A stretch of DNA of 64,000 nt from Treponema sp. (lineage in GTDB: Bacteria; Spirochaetota; Spirochaetia; Treponematales; Treponemataceae), in NCBI GenBank assembly GCA_017938365.1, contig JAGBBT010000065.1, positions 1 through 64,000 on the forward strand, written 5' to 3'. Under the pieces are notes generated by a model. The model worked only from the letters and a program-made list of their open reading frames with translations, had not been told where the DNA came from and did not search any database. Position 1 is the stretch's first letter; each line of letters opens with the position of its first letter. Positions 17,019-26,369 of this stretch are shown here, one piece after another. A program made the position numbers and the translations under genes.

Positions 17019-17480
17019 ATGGTTCAGGATGTAAACATCGGTGAGTTTTTAAGGCAAGGTGGTGTTTATCATGATATTGAAGGTTCTACCGTAGAAGAAG
17101 TTTTTGATGATATTTGTAAAAAGATTAATTTACCTTCTGAAATATCAGCAGAGAGTTTGTATAAAGCTCTTATAACAAGAGAATCGCGTTTAAGTACCGC
17201 AGTTGGAAACGGTGTTTCGATTCCTCATGCACAACAGCCGATTTTAAAAGATTTTTATAATCAAAGAATTTATGTATGTTATTTAAAAAATCCTATAGAA
17301 ATGCATGCTTTGGATAATAAGAAGATTAAAGTGATGATTGTTATACTTACAAGTAGTGTAAAGTCACATTTACATATAATATCTATGTTAGCAAGGTTGT
17401 TACAGAAAGCTGAATTCAAAAGAGCTCTTGAATTACAATCAAAACTAGAAGATATATATAAAATTGTTAGAAAAATTTAA
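17019..17480 (+). CDS. PTS EIIA (PtsN/fructose-type) domain protein
   Basis: 153 residues, a single EIIA-Fru/Ntr domain. The phosphorylatable histidine lies in TAVGNGVSIPHAQ (His72), preceded by the ALITRESRLST segment of the family; the end has the SHLHIISMLARLLQ helix. No sugar permease or EIIB is nearby, so a regulatory role like PtsN (EIIA-Ntr) is more likely than transport. A GGAGG ribosome site precedes it. It lies between the unknown gene and transketolase, suggesting a link to sugar or nitrogen control of carbon metabolism, which is inference. Confidence 0.87.
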   Translation: MVQDVNIGEFLRQGGVYHDIEGSTVEEVFDDICKKINLPSEISAESLYKALITRESRLSTAVGNGVSIPHAQQPILKDFYNQRIYVCYLKNPIEMHALDNKKIKVMIVILTSSVKSHLHIISMLARLLQKAEFKRALELQSKLEDIYKIVRKI

Positions 17481-17518
17481 AATTTATAATTTAAATAAAT
17501 TTATTAAAGGGGTTAAAT

Positions 17519-19489
17519 ATGGACACAAAAGGAATTGCTGCCGTAGCAAAATCGATTCGTAGCTTGTCAATCGATGCAATCCAAAAAGCAAAATCAGGTC
17601 ATCCTGGTCTCCCACTTGGATGTGCAGAACTTGCTGCTGTTTTGTACGGAGAAATCCTAAAACACAATCCAGAAGATTCTAAATGGGCTGATAGAGATCG
17701 ATTTGTTTTATCAGCAGGGCATGGTTCTATGCTGTTGTATTCAGTTTTGTATTTGAGTGGATACAAAGTTTCATTGGAAGACATAAAAAAATTTAGACAG
17801 ATAGATTCCGTTTGTCCTGGCCATCCAGAATTTGGTTGGACTGATGGTGTAGAAAATACAAGTGGACCGCTAGGTCAGGGCGTTGCTTTAGCTGTAGGAA
17901 TGGCACTAGCAGAAACAATGATGGCTGCAAAGTATAATACTAAAACAAGAAAAATTGTTGATCATTATACATATGCACTTGTTGGTGAAGGTTGTTTAGA
18001 AGAAGGTGTGTCTTCTGAAGCTTGTTCATTTGCGGGACATAATAAACTTGGTAAGTTAATTGTTTTTTATGATCAGAATAAAATATCTATAGATGGATCA
18101 ACAGACATTACTTTTACAGAGGATATTGCTAAAAGATATGAAGCTTATGGATGGCAAGTTTTAAAAGGTGATATGTACAATGTAAAAGGAATTTTAAAAC
18201 TTGTTGAAAAAGCAAAAAAATGTACTGATAAACCAACATTGATAATGTTAAAGTCTGTAATTGGTAAATATGCTCCAAATCAAGGAACAAGTGCTGTACA
18301 TGGAGAACCTCTTGGAGATGAAAAAGTTGCAGCTACAAAGAAAAATTTGGGATTAAACCCAGAAGAATTCTTCTATGTAGATCCAGATGCATTACGTTAT
18401 TTTAATGAAAAAAAAGAAGTTTTTGAGTCATTACAAAAAAATTGGAAAGAAGAGTTTGCTGCATGGGAAAAAGAAAATCCTGAATTAGCAAAACAGTGGA
18501 AATCTTCTTTTGACAATATTGCTGATGGTGATTCAGAAGAACCAACTTATGAAGTTGGTGCAAGTGTTGCAACTCGTACAGCTTCAGGTGATATGATTAA
18601 TACTATGGGACTTCGTTATTCGTATTTAGTAGGTGGAAGTGCAGATTTAAAAGGTTCAAATAAATCTGGTATGAAATGCGACGGAGGAACTTATACTGTA
18701 AAAAATCAAGCAGGTCGTTCTATTGAATATGGAATCAGAGAATTTGGTATGGCAAGTATCGCTGCTGGTATGTCTTTGCACGGTGGAATAAGACCTTTCT
18801 GTGCTACATATCTTGTATTTAGTGATTATATGCGTCCTTCAATTCGCTTAGCTGCATTAATGAAACAACCTGTTATTTATGATTTAACTCATGATTCTAT
18901 ATATTTAGGTGAAGATGGACCAACTCATCAGCCTATAGAACAATTAGCTTCATTACGTGCAATTCCAAACTTACAAGTTTTGCGTCCTGGAGATGCAGAA
19001 GAAACTATATCTGCTTGGAATATGGCTATTGAAAGTAAAGATCATCCTGTTGTATTGTCTCTTACTCGTCAGAATGTACCTGTATATAGTAAAGATGATT
19101 CTAATTGGAAAGAAACAATCAAAAGTGGAGCTTATATAGTAAAAAATGGCAGTGATAATCCTGATGTGACTATTATAGCAACAGGTTCTGAAGTTTGTAT
19201 GGCATTAGAAGCTATAGAAAAGGTTTCTGGAAAAACAGTACGAGTTGTTTCTATGATGGACAAAAATCTTTTTGAACAACAGTCTGAAGAGTTCCAAAAG
19301 AAAATTCTTGGTGAAAATTCTAGAGTTATTGTTGCTGAAGCTGGATGTTCAACAGGTTGGGAAGGTTATGTTTCGTCAAAGAAAGATTTGTTTACAATTA
19401 ATAGATTTGGCGAAAGTGGCCCTGGAAAGAAAGTTGCAGAAGCGTTAGGTTTTACAGCTAGTAAACTTTCAGACCTTATTAATTCATAA
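17519..19489 (+). CDS. tkt: Transketolase
   Basis: 656 residues, full length for the family. Thiamine-diphosphate binding is marked by GEGCLEEGVSSEACSFAGHNKL and FYDQN around residues 157-190; the substrate/cofactor histidines lie in KAKSGHPGLPLG, SAGHGSMLLY and CPGHPE. The middle pyrimidine-binding domain has GGSADLKGSNK, FGIREFGM-type and THDSIYLGEDGPTHQP, and the C-terminal domain follows. It interconverts pentose- and hexose-phosphate sugars in the non-oxidative pentose phosphate pathway. The AAAGGGG ribosome site lies 38 bases after ptsN. Confidence 0.96.
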   Translation: MDTKGIAAVAKSIRSLSIDAIQKAKSGHPGLPLGCAELAAVLYGEILKHNPEDSKWADRDRFVLSAGHGSMLLYSVLYLSGYKVSLEDIKKFRQIDSVCPGHPEFGWTDGVENTSGPLGQGVALAVGMALAETMMAAKYNTKTRKIVDHYTYALVGEGCLEEGVSSEACSFAGHNKLGKLIVFYDQNKISIDGSTDITFTEDIAKRYEAYGWQVLKGDMYNVKGILKLVEKAKKCTDKPTLIMLKSVIGKYAPNQGTSAVHGEPLGDEKVAATKKNLGLNPEEFFYVDPDALRYFNEKKEVFESLQKNWKEEFAAWEKENPELAKQWKSSFDNIADGDSEEPTYEVGASVATRTASGDMINTMGLRYSYLVGGSADLKGSNKSGMKCDGGTYTVKNQAGRSIEYGIREFGMASIAAGMSLHGGIRPFCATYLVFSDYMRPSIRLAALMKQPVIYDLTHDSIYLGEDGPTHQPIEQLASLRAIPNLQVLRPGDAEETISAWNMAIESKDHPVVLSLTRQNVPVYSKDDSNWKETIKSGAYIVKNGSDNPDVTIIATGSEVCMALEAIEKVSGKTVRVVSMMDKNLFEQQSEEFQKKILGENSRVIVAEAGCSTGWEGYVSSKKDLFTINRFGESGPGKKVAEALGFTASKLSDLINS

Positions 19490-19507
19490 AATTTTTTAAT
19501 TTTCTGT

Positions 19508-19540
19508 AAAATGTACCCTTTATTAGGGTACATTTTTTTT
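19508..19540 (+). terminator. Terminator after transketolase
   Basis: An 11-bp stem (AAATGTACCCT with AGGGTACATTT), 5-base loop and a T-run of eight. Confidence 0.93.
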
Positions 19541-19672
19541 ATAAACCAGCATATTCATTTAATTCTGTTATAAGAAAATGCCATTCATATAATATAAAAG
19601 TGGTTATACTAAAATTTATGAGTTATAATATATAAATCACATAAATAGATTTTTAATTTTCTGAGGTATTTT

Positions 19673-21751
19673 ATGGCTTATGATTCGTATTCGAAAATTA
19701 TTCAAGTAGATCCAAATAAATGTGTGAATTGTCATTTGTGTATTTCTGTTTGTCCTGTAAAAATGTGTAACGATGCAAGTTCTGGACATGTGGAAGTGCG
19801 TTCTGAACTTTGTATAGGTTGTGGTCGATGTATTGAAACATGTCCCCACGGTGCTCGTTATGGATTAGATGATTTTGACCTATTTATGAATGATGTAAAA
19901 GCAGGAGAGAAAATTGTAGCTATTATTTCTCCCGCAATTGCAGCTACATTTAATGGTAGAAATATGGAATTTAACGGATGGCTAACTTCTCTTGGTGTTG
20001 AAAAAATATTTGACATTAGTTTTGGGGCAGAACTTGCGACTAAATCTTATGTAGACTATATAAAACGCAAAAAGCCAAAGCTTGTGATTTCGCAATCTTG
20101 TCCTGCTTTAGTTTCGTATTGCGAGATTTACAAACCAGAACTTTTACAATACTTAGCACCATTTGATAGTCCTATGGCACATACAATGAAAATGATAAAA
20201 GAATTTTATCCAGAATTTAAAGATCATAAAATTCTTGTAATTTCGCCATGTTATGCAGAAAAGCATGAATGTGAAGAAATTGGTTATGGTGATTATAATG
20301 TTACTTTAAAAACAGTTTCTAACTATTTTAAATCAAATAATATTGATTTAACAGTATTTCCAAAAGTTGATTATTTTAATCCACCTGCAGAACGAGCAGT
20401 AACTTATTCTACACCAGGAGGATTACTACATACTGCTGAACGATATATTCCGGGAATAACAAAGGATGCCAGAAAAATTGAAGGACAGCCGACAATAAAA
20501 GAATATTTGGATTTTTTGGCAAAAGAAGTAACAGAAGGAAATGACCCAAAATATATGCTGATAGATTGTCTTTCTTGTCACGCAGGATGTAATTCTGGTC
20601 CAGGAACTTCAACAGAGGGCAAATCATTAGATGAACTGGAACGCTATATTGATATAAGAGAAGATTCTCGCAAGGCAATTTATAAAACACAAAAAGAAAA
20701 GAAAAGTAATATAAACAAATTACACAGAGTTATTGATAAGCATTGGAATTCTGTACTGTATACACGAGAATATATAAACAGAAATGCAACTGTCACAAGA
20801 TTGGTAAAAAAGCCTACTATTTCAGAATTAAAACGAATTCATGAAAACATGGGAAAATACAGTGAAAAAGACCTTTTAAATTGTCAGTCATGTGGATACA
20901 AAGATTGTGATGAATTTGCAATGGCTATGTATAACAATATTTGTAAACCAGAAAATTGCATCTATTACAGCACATATCAAATAAAAAAATTACAAGAAGA
21001 CCAAAAACGAGAACTTATACAAACTGTTGAACTTGTAAAACAATCTAGCTTAACAGAATTTAGCGAAAGCGATAAAGATGTTGAATATATTTCTGATGTT
21101 GCAGTAGAAATGGTTAATAGTGTAAATACATCTTCAGCAGCGATAGAAGAAATGATAAAAAATATTGATTCCATAAATGCTGTATTGTCAAAAAATTCAA
21201 AAACAATGGAACAACTTTCTTCTGCTACAAAACAAGGAAAAATTAGCGTAGAAGAAGTATCAAAACTCGTTGGAGATATAGAAGTAAATTCTCGTGGGCT
21301 GGGAGAAATGAGTTCTGTTATAGAACAAATTGCAGATCAAACAAACTTGCTTGCAATGAATGCAGCTATTGAAGCCGCCCACGCAGGAGAATCTGGTAAA
21401 GGTTTTGCTGTCGTTGCTGATGAAATTCGCAAACTAGCAGAAAATTCAGGTCATCAAGCAAAACAAATTTCAGATGTATTAAAGCGTATAAAAAATCTTA
21501 TTGATACATCTTATGAAAAAACAGTAGAAGTTCAAAAACAGATAGAACATGTTGTTGTGTTGTCCGACCAAGTTTCTAATCAAGAAACAGTTGTTCAAAG
21601 TGCAATTTCTGAACAGAATCAAGGGGGCCAGCAAATGCTACAATCTTTGGCAAAAATGAAAGAAGATACAAAATCTGTTACAGAAGCTGTAGAAAAACTA
21701 AGAGATTCAACTGCCAAAATAAAAGATTCAATTCAGAATATTGATATATAA
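19673..21751 (+). CDS. Sensory [FeFe]-hydrogenase domain fused to a chemoreceptor signalling domain
   Basis: 692 residues, no membrane segment. In order: two [4Fe-4S] ferredoxin motifs (Cys17/20/23/27 and Cys47/50/53/57); an H-cluster domain with its ligands at SCPALV (Cys143), SPCYAEK (Cys193) and [10 protein letters not shown] near residue 330; a further four-cysteine FeS motif CQSCGYKDC ... C (about 410-435, as in RnfB/AcsC-type Fes domains); then a methyl-accepting signalling domain (about 450-692) with the tip sequence [20 protein letters not shown]. The usual proton-relay cysteine (TSCCPGW) is serine (QSC), and the second motif is altered, as in sensory and not catalytic hydrogenases. 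Likely a cytoplasmic receptor that reports H2 or redox state to CheA/CheW. A GAGG ribosome site precedes the ATG. Confidence 0.9.
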   Translation: MAYDSYSKIIQVDPNKCVNCHLCISVCPVKMCNDASSGHVEVRSELCIGCGRCIETCPHGARYGLDDFDLFMNDVKAGEKIVAIISPAIAATFNGRNMEFNGWLTSLGVEKIFDISFGAELATKSYVDYIKRKKPKLVISQSCPALVSYCEIYKPELLQYLAPFDSPMAHTMKMIKEFYPEFKDHKILVISPCYAEKHECEEIGYGDYNVTLKTVSNYFKSNNIDLTVFPKVDYFNPPAERAVTYSTPGGLLHTAERYIPGITKDARKIEGQPTIKEYLDFLAKEVTEGNDPKYMLIDCLSCHAGCNSGPGTSTEGKSLDELERYIDIREDSRKAIYKTQKEKKSNINKLHRVIDKHWNSVLYTREYINRNATVTRLVKKPTISELKRIHENMGKYSEKDLLNCQSCGYKDCDEFAMAMYNNICKPENCIYYSTYQIKKLQEDQKRELIQTVELVKQSSLTEFSESDKDVEYISDVAVEMVNSVNTSSAAIEEMIKNIDSINAVLSKNSKTMEQLSSATKQGKISVEEVSKLVGDIEVNSRGLGEMSSVIEQIADQTNLLAMNAAIEAAHAGESGKGFAVVADEIRKLAENSGHQAKQISDVLKRIKNLIDTSYEKTVEVQKQIEHVVVLSDQVSNQETVVQSAISEQNQGGQQMLQSLAKMKEDTKSVTEAVEKLRDSTAKIKDSIQNIDI

Positions 21752-21773
21752 GGAAGAATCTTAGTTTTAATAT

Positions 21774-21855
21774 ACACCTCTTAAAATTGATATATACTAG
21801 AATTCTAGATAAACAGATGAGGAAGAATATATCACTTTTAAGAGGTGTTTTTTTT
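21774..21855 (+). terminator. Long-loop terminator after the hydrogenase/MCP gene
   Basis: ACACCTCTTAAAA (21774-21786) pairs with TTTTAAGAGGTGT (21836-21848), followed by seven or more T. The roughly 50-base loop contains the palindrome TAGAATTCTA. Confidence 0.75.
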
Positions 21856-21954
21856 TACATCCGTGAATGTAGTTTTTTCAAAAAAATAAAAAAAAGAGAG
21901 AATTTAAGCATTTTGCTATTTCCCTTTTTTATAAAAAGTTTTATCTATTTATGT

Positions 21955-22404
21955 ATGAAAAGATTTATGCTTTATCTGTTTTTTTTGTTTACAATATTTG
22001 GATGTTCTGAATTAAAAGAAGACAATCCTGAAACTCTGCCTTTTGTAAATACTAGCAATTATATATATGGTAATTATATAAAATTTCCTTTAAACACACC
22101 TGCTTTAGATATATATGCAACACTAAATAAAAAATTTGGACCAGGAGAGCATTCTGTTACGGGGACTGGATGGATTACTAAAACTGTAACTATAGTTGAT
22201 GATACTTACACAGAAACAAAAGAGGTTAATATTTCAAAAATAAAACTTTACACTTACACTACAGAAGCTGGAGGAAATGCTTTTTGTGTAACAATATATA
22301 CTGATGAAGAGAGTATTACTCTTAAATATATATGGCAATATAAAAATGATAATGTTTGGGAAAATACAATTTTAAATCAATATAACATAAGAATTACATT
22401 TTAG
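21955..22404 (+). CDS. Small lipoprotein of unknown function
   Basis: 149 residues from the ATG at 21955, where a lipoprotein signal begins (MKRFMLYLFFLFTIFGC, lipobox IFGC, Cys17). An in-frame extension back to 21787 would run through the previous terminator and is rejected. The mature part is short, aromatic and beta-prone (TKTVTIVDDTYTETKEV, ITLKYIWQYKNDNVW). I do not recognise it. It is probably an envelope protein anchored in the membrane. No clear ribosome site is visible. Confidence 0.7.
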   Translation: MKRFMLYLFFLFTIFGCSELKEDNPETLPFVNTSNYIYGNYIKFPLNTPALDIYATLNKKFGPGEHSVTGTGWITKTVTIVDDTYTETKEVNISKIKLYTYTTEAGGNAFCVTIYTDEESITLKYIWQYKNDNVWENTILNQYNIRITF

Positions 22405-22571
22405 TTTTAGGTTATATTGCTATGAAAACTCTGGAGAAATTAGGGTAAGAGAGTTTTTATGAAGAAGTTTTTATCTGTTTGTATTTGAATAAAAATTTTG
22501 TCAGATTGTTCTAAATGAAACGGTTATAGTTTGTAAATTCAGAATTTAATACTCGTAAATTTGGAATTTAT
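22405..22571. other. Gap holding a nine-codon frame with a signal-like start
   Basis: A frame at 22459-22488 encodes MKKFLSVCI and stops, resembling the first residues of a lipoprotein signal peptide. It may be a relic of a truncated gene or chance. Nothing else is seen before the terminator. Confidence 0.25.
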
Positions 22572-22610
22572 AAAAAAAAGACAACCTTGATATCAAAGTT
22601 GTCTTTTTTT
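22572..22610. terminator. Bidirectional terminator between lipoprotein gene and lgt
   Basis: A near-perfect palindrome (AGACAAC.TTGATATCAA.GTTGTCT with one mismatch) flanked by an A-run and a T-run of seven or more; works on both strands. Confidence 0.9.
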
Positions 22611-22623
22611 GTTTTATAAGATT

Positions 22624-23628
22624 TTACTTGGAAATGTGTTTTTTTCTACTCTGATACCAACAGATGATACCCATTGTGAGTCCTCCGATAATCATTAGAA
22701 GACATAAAATTTGTCCAGTAGAAATATTTAATAATGATGTATTTAAGTATAAAGGTGCATTCTGATTTACAGAAATACGGTAACCTATGTCTGCGTCTGG
22801 TTCTCTAAAGTACTCTATAAAGAATCGTACTAAGCCATAGCTTACTGTGTATAGTGCTCCATTAAACCCTTCAAAAGGTTTCTTTTTTCTGAAAAACCAT
22901 AAAATAGAGAAAATAAAAATCCCTTCGAAAAAAGCTTCGTATAATTGGCTAGGGTGTCGAGGAAGGTTGACTAATCTTGTTGTTGCATCAAGACCAATAT
23001 TGTTTGCAAATTCCTTTACCCATTCTAATGAGGTAGAAAATCTTTGTGCATTCGGAAAAACAATTCCCCAAGGTACAGTAGTAATTCTTCCGTATAATTC
23101 TCCATTCAGAAAATTTCCGAGACGCCCAAAGGTATATCCTAAAGGGATTGCTATAACCATAGCATCTATCCATTTTAAAATTGGTTTTTTATGGCGTTTA
23201 CACCAAAAAATCATTCCAAATAGTCCACCTACAAAACCTCCGTGATAGCTCATTCCGGCTAAACCTGTAAAGTTCCAATTTTTATCAAAAGGCCAAAATA
23301 TAAGCCAAGGTTTTGTCCAATAGTTTATTGAGTTTGGATTTGTTGGATCGTATTGATTATAAATTAATGTAGAAAAAACTCGTGCACCAATTAGGAGAAA
23401 AATTATTCCAGTTGTAATAAAACTAAATATATCTTCTTCGGTCGTTTTTTCTTCTAGTGTATCAAATGCACCTTCTTTTAGTAGTTTTTTTAAAACAAGA
23501 AAAGCTGTACCAAAGGCAAAAATATACATCAGTCCATACCATCTAATAAGACCTAAAATTGGTATATTCGGAAAAATTTCTGGTTTTATCCATGATGGAT
23601 AATTGATATATAAGGGTAATAAATTCAT
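22624..23628 (-). CDS. lgt: Prolipoprotein diacylglyceryl transferase
   Basis: 334 residues from the ATG at 23628, chosen because AGAGGA lies about six bases upstream. Seven membrane segments carry the Lgt signatures GMSYHGGFVGG and the catalytic-loop sequence GRLGNFLNGELYGR. The enzyme moves diacylglycerol from phosphatidylglycerol to the lipobox cysteine of prolipoproteins in the inner membrane, needed for LivJ and the other lipoproteins here. It follows the MinD-like gene after 14 bases in the same direction, so they form an operon. Confidence 0.95.
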   Translation of the reverse strand: MNLLPLYINYPSWIKPEIFPNIPILGLIRWYGLMYIFAFGTAFLVLKKLLKEGAFDTLEEKTTEEDIFSFITTGIIFLLIGARVFSTLIYNQYDPTNPNSINYWTKPWLIFWPFDKNWNFTGLAGMSYHGGFVGGLFGMIFWCKRHKKPILKWIDAMVIAIPLGYTFGRLGNFLNGELYGRITTVPWGIVFPNAQRFSTSLEWVKEFANNIGLDATTRLVNLPRHPSQLYEAFFEGIFIFSILWFFRKKKPFEGFNGALYTVSYGLVRFFIEYFREPDADIGYRISVNQNAPLYLNTSLLNISTGQILCLLMIIGGLTMGIICWYQSRKKHISK

Positions 23629-23642
23629 TAGTATCCTCTTTG

Positions 23643-24779
23643 TCAAACTTTAAAGCCTTGTTGTGCTGCTTTTACAAGTTTTGATTTTAGTAAAATATTT
23701 TCGTTTTTAAGTTGATTTAGTTCGTATTGCTGAGTTTTTATAGTTTCTGCTAATTCACCCATGCTTAGTGCTCCTGTACCGACTAAATCCTCTACATATG
23801 ATAATTTCTGTGAATAATCTTCATTTGCCTCTTCTGAAGCTATTTCGTAAGAAATATCTGTGTCTTCATATATTCCGTCAAATTCAATTGTTTCACTTTG
23901 TAATACTTTTTCTGCAACTCTATAAATTGCTTGAGAAATAACAGCATTGGGTTTGTAAATTATTACTGGTAGTCTTGATGATAAGGCTTTATCTTGTAAT
24001 GTGTCTCTGTACATTACTCCTAAAGATTCAACATCTAAACCTAAATATTGCTGACATGAACGACGAATTTTTAATGCTTTGTCGGCATCTTTTGGTTCGT
24101 CAATCATATTCATAACTAATCTTGGATGAAACTTAGACATTTTTTCTTTAAATTTTTCTGCACTTTCGGGATCAATTTCTTGAATCGCTTCTATTAGCTT
24201 TGGAATATAAAGTCTTTGAAGTGATGAAGAGTCATTTTTAAGTTTTGTCATGTATTGTGCAGCTTTACTTCCTTTTTTAAATGACATAGCCATTAATCTA
24301 AATACAGCATTTTTTAAGAATAAATATCCATTTAATGTTGCTGTGACAGTTGGGGCTGTAACAACGATTCCCTGTGGTGATAATAAAAATAAGTCTAAAA
24401 TTGTAAGATGAGTTCCTGCCCCCAAATCTATAATTAGATAGTCACAATCTAAGGATTGAAAATTTTTGATTAAAGAATTTTTCTGAGAAGCTTTAAGAGT
24501 ACTTAATCCTGGAATTTCTGAATCACCAGCAATAAACTGTACATTTTCATATTCTGTTGGCTGGATAATTTCCTGAAATGTAGATTCTCCTGTTAAGAAA
24601 GTTCCTATACCTTTTTTGGGTGATATTTGCCCAATAACCAAATGTAAATTTGAGGCTCCTAAATCTAAATCAGCAAGAATAACTTTTTTTCCTGCTTGTC
24701 CTAATGTTATAGCTAAATTTGCGGAAAGGAGACTTTTACCAACACCACCTTTACCACTTGCGATTGGAATTATTTGCAT
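23643..24779 (-). CDS. MinD/FlhG-like ParA-family ATPase
   Basis: 378 residues from the ATG at 24779, directly before the deviant Walker A motif ASGKGGVGKSLLSANLA; an earlier in-frame start would lie upstream of the promoter. Walker B is LIIDLGAGTHLTILD, and the middle has KIRRSCQQYLGLDVESLGVMYRD as in MinD/FlhG relatives. The C-terminal 60 residues form a coiled coil (AETIKTQQYELNQLKNENILLKSK) instead of the usual amphipathic helix. Such ATPases position division or flagellar machinery; which one applies cannot be decided. The start looks leaderless. Confidence 0.85.
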   Translation of the reverse strand: MQIIPIASGKGGVGKSLLSANLAITLGQAGKKVILADLDLGASNLHLVIGQISPKKGIGTFLTGESTFQEIIQPTEYENVQFIAGDSEIPGLSTLKASQKNSLIKNFQSLDCDYLIIDLGAGTHLTILDLFLLSPQGIVVTAPTVTATLNGYLFLKNAVFRLMAMSFKKGSKAAQYMTKLKNDSSSLQRLYIPKLIEAIQEIDPESAEKFKEKMSKFHPRLVMNMIDEPKDADKALKIRRSCQQYLGLDVESLGVMYRDTLQDKALSSRLPVIIYKPNAVISQAIYRVAEKVLQSETIEFDGIYEDTDISYEIASEEANEDYSQKLSYVEDLVGTGALSMGELAETIKTQQYELNQLKNENILLKSKLVKAAQQGFKV

Positions 24780-24785
24780 AACTAA

Positions 24786-24814
24786 ATTATAACATTCAAA
24801 CTGAATTATGAAAA
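24786..24814 (-). promoter_or_regulatory. Promoter of the MinD-like/lgt operon (leaderless start)
   Basis: On the minus strand TTTTCA, 17 bases, TATAAT, six bases, ATG. The -10 is a perfect match and no ribosome site exists. Confidence 0.65.
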
Positions 24815-24822
24815 TGCTTAGA

Positions 24823-24851
24823 TTGACCAATTTACTTTGCAGTCATAAAAT
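24823..24851 (+). promoter_or_regulatory. Promoter of the C-terminal protease gene (leaderless start)
   Basis: TTGACC, 17 bases, TAAAAT, six bases, ATG at 24858. It stands back to back with the divergent MinD promoter, only eight bases apart. Confidence 0.65.
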
Positions 24852-24857
24852 ATAAGT

Positions 24858-26369
24858 ATGAAAAAAATAAATTTGTCTAATAAAAAAAGTAATAGTATTG
24901 TTTATATTTTTACAATAATACTTCTGTTTTTGTTTGTTACTTCGCAGTGTTTTTCTCAATCAAAGTCTCCATCAAAAGAAGAAAAACTTAAATCTAAGCA
25001 ATATATGGAATTAATGAACGGAGTTTTTGATTTTGTTCAGAAAAATTATGTTGATGAAGTAGAAGCTGAAGTTTTGTATAAAGGTGCCTTAAAAGGTATG
25101 TTAGAAGCATTGAATGATCCTTATACATTATATCTTGATACTTCTACATTTAGAGATTTAAATGACACAACAGAAGGCAAATTTGGGGGCGTAGGACTTT
25201 CAATATCTAAAGCATTTGAATCAACTCCAGATAAACCAGCTTATGTTGAAGTTGCCTCTCCTATTGAAGATACTCCTGGATACAAGGCAGGAATTCTTGC
25301 AGGAGATTTAATCGTGTCTGTAAATGGAACTGATACTTCTACAATAACAATGGAAGAAGTTTTAGACATGCTTCGTGGTAAAGTTGGAGAATCTGTAAAT
25401 TTAGTTATAAGACGCGGAAAAAATATGGAATTCCCTGTAACTCTCGAAAGGGCTATTATAGAAGTTCCAACTGTAAAATTTGGTACAATAAAGACAAATT
25501 CAAAAAAAATAATTGGATATATCAGAATTATAGAATTTACTCCACTCACAGCTGAAAAAGTTCAGCAGGCTTTAGATTCTTTTAAAGTTTCTAATATCTC
25601 TGGTTTAATAATCGATCTTAGAAATAATCCTGGTGGATTAATAACTTCTGTTGCTGATGTTGCAGATAAATTTATTGATGAAGGACCGATTGTTTCCACA
25701 AAAAGTCGTCTTGCTTTTGAAAATTCTGTATTTACTGCGACACCTAAAAAGACAACTTTTAAAAAAGGAACACCTATTGTTGTCTTAATAAATAAAGGTT
25801 CTGCTTCAGCTTCTGAAATTTTAAGTGGAGCTTTAAAAGATAACCATTTAGCATATTTAGTTGGTCAAAGAACATACGGAAAAGGTTCTGTTCAACAGGT
25901 TTTGCCACTGTCCTCTACAGACGGAATAAAAATTACAATGGCAAGATATTATACTCCAAGTGATACAAATATTGATAAAATTGGAATTCCTCCTGATCGC
26001 GAAGTATTGTTTCCTGAATTATCAGAAAATGGAGAAAAACAATATACAGAATTAATAAAAAGTAACGAAATAAGCGAATATGTTGAAAAACATCCTAATA
26101 TGACGGAATCAGATATTGCTGTTTATGCAAAAGCGTTAGAAAAAAAATATACAGAAATAGATTTGCCGTCTTTAAGAAAGTTGATAAGAAACGAGGTTAA
26201 TAGAACTAAAGGAGCTATGCTTTATGATTTGGATTATGATATTCAATTAAATGAAGCGATTAAAATTCTTGATAAAGAAAATTTTACAGAATTACTTAAA
26301 AAAACAAAAACATTAAAGGAACTTCAAGATGAAGCTCTTTTAGAAAAAGAATCTGGAGAAAAAAAATAA
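24858..26369 (+). CDS. ctpA: C-terminal processing protease (S41/CtpA family)
   Basis: 503 residues. An N-terminal hydrophobic segment (IVYIFTIILLFLFVTSQCFS) is a signal peptide or anchor. A PDZ domain follows (about 105-195: GVGLSISKA, PGYKAGILAGDLIVSVNG), then the S41 protease domain with the catalytic serine in GSASASEILSGAL and lysine in GQRTYGKGSVQ. CtpA-type proteases trim or degrade periplasmic proteins, including cell-wall hydrolases and lipoproteins. It starts without a ribosome site from its own promoter and leads into rsmE with no gap. Confidence 0.93.
   Translation: MKKINLSNKKSNSIVYIFTIILLFLFVTSQCFSQSKSPSKEEKLKSKQYMELMNGVFDFVQKNYVDEVEAEVLYKGALKGMLEALNDPYTLYLDTSTFRDLNDTTEGKFGGVGLSISKAFESTPDKPAYVEVASPIEDTPGYKAGILAGDLIVSVNGTDTSTITMEEVLDMLRGKVGESVNLVIRRGKNMEFPVTLERAIIEVPTVKFGTIKTNSKKIIGYIRIIEFTPLTAEKVQQALDSFKVSNISGLIIDLRNNPGGLITSVADVADKFIDEGPIVSTKSRLAFENSVFTATPKKTTFKKGTPIVVLINKGSASASEILSGALKDNHLAYLVGQRTYGKGSVQQVLPLSSTDGIKITMARYYTPSDTNIDKIGIPPDREVLFPELSENGEKQYTELIKSNEISEYVEKHPNMTESDIAVYAKALEKKYTEIDLPSLRKLIRNEVNRTKGAMLYDLDYDIQLNEAIKILDKENFTELLKKTKTLKELQDEALLEKESGEKK

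Noticed and set aside
21787..21954. N-terminal extension of the small lipoprotein
   Set aside because: It would run through the terminator of the hydrogenase/MCP gene and displace the lipoprotein signal from the N-terminus.
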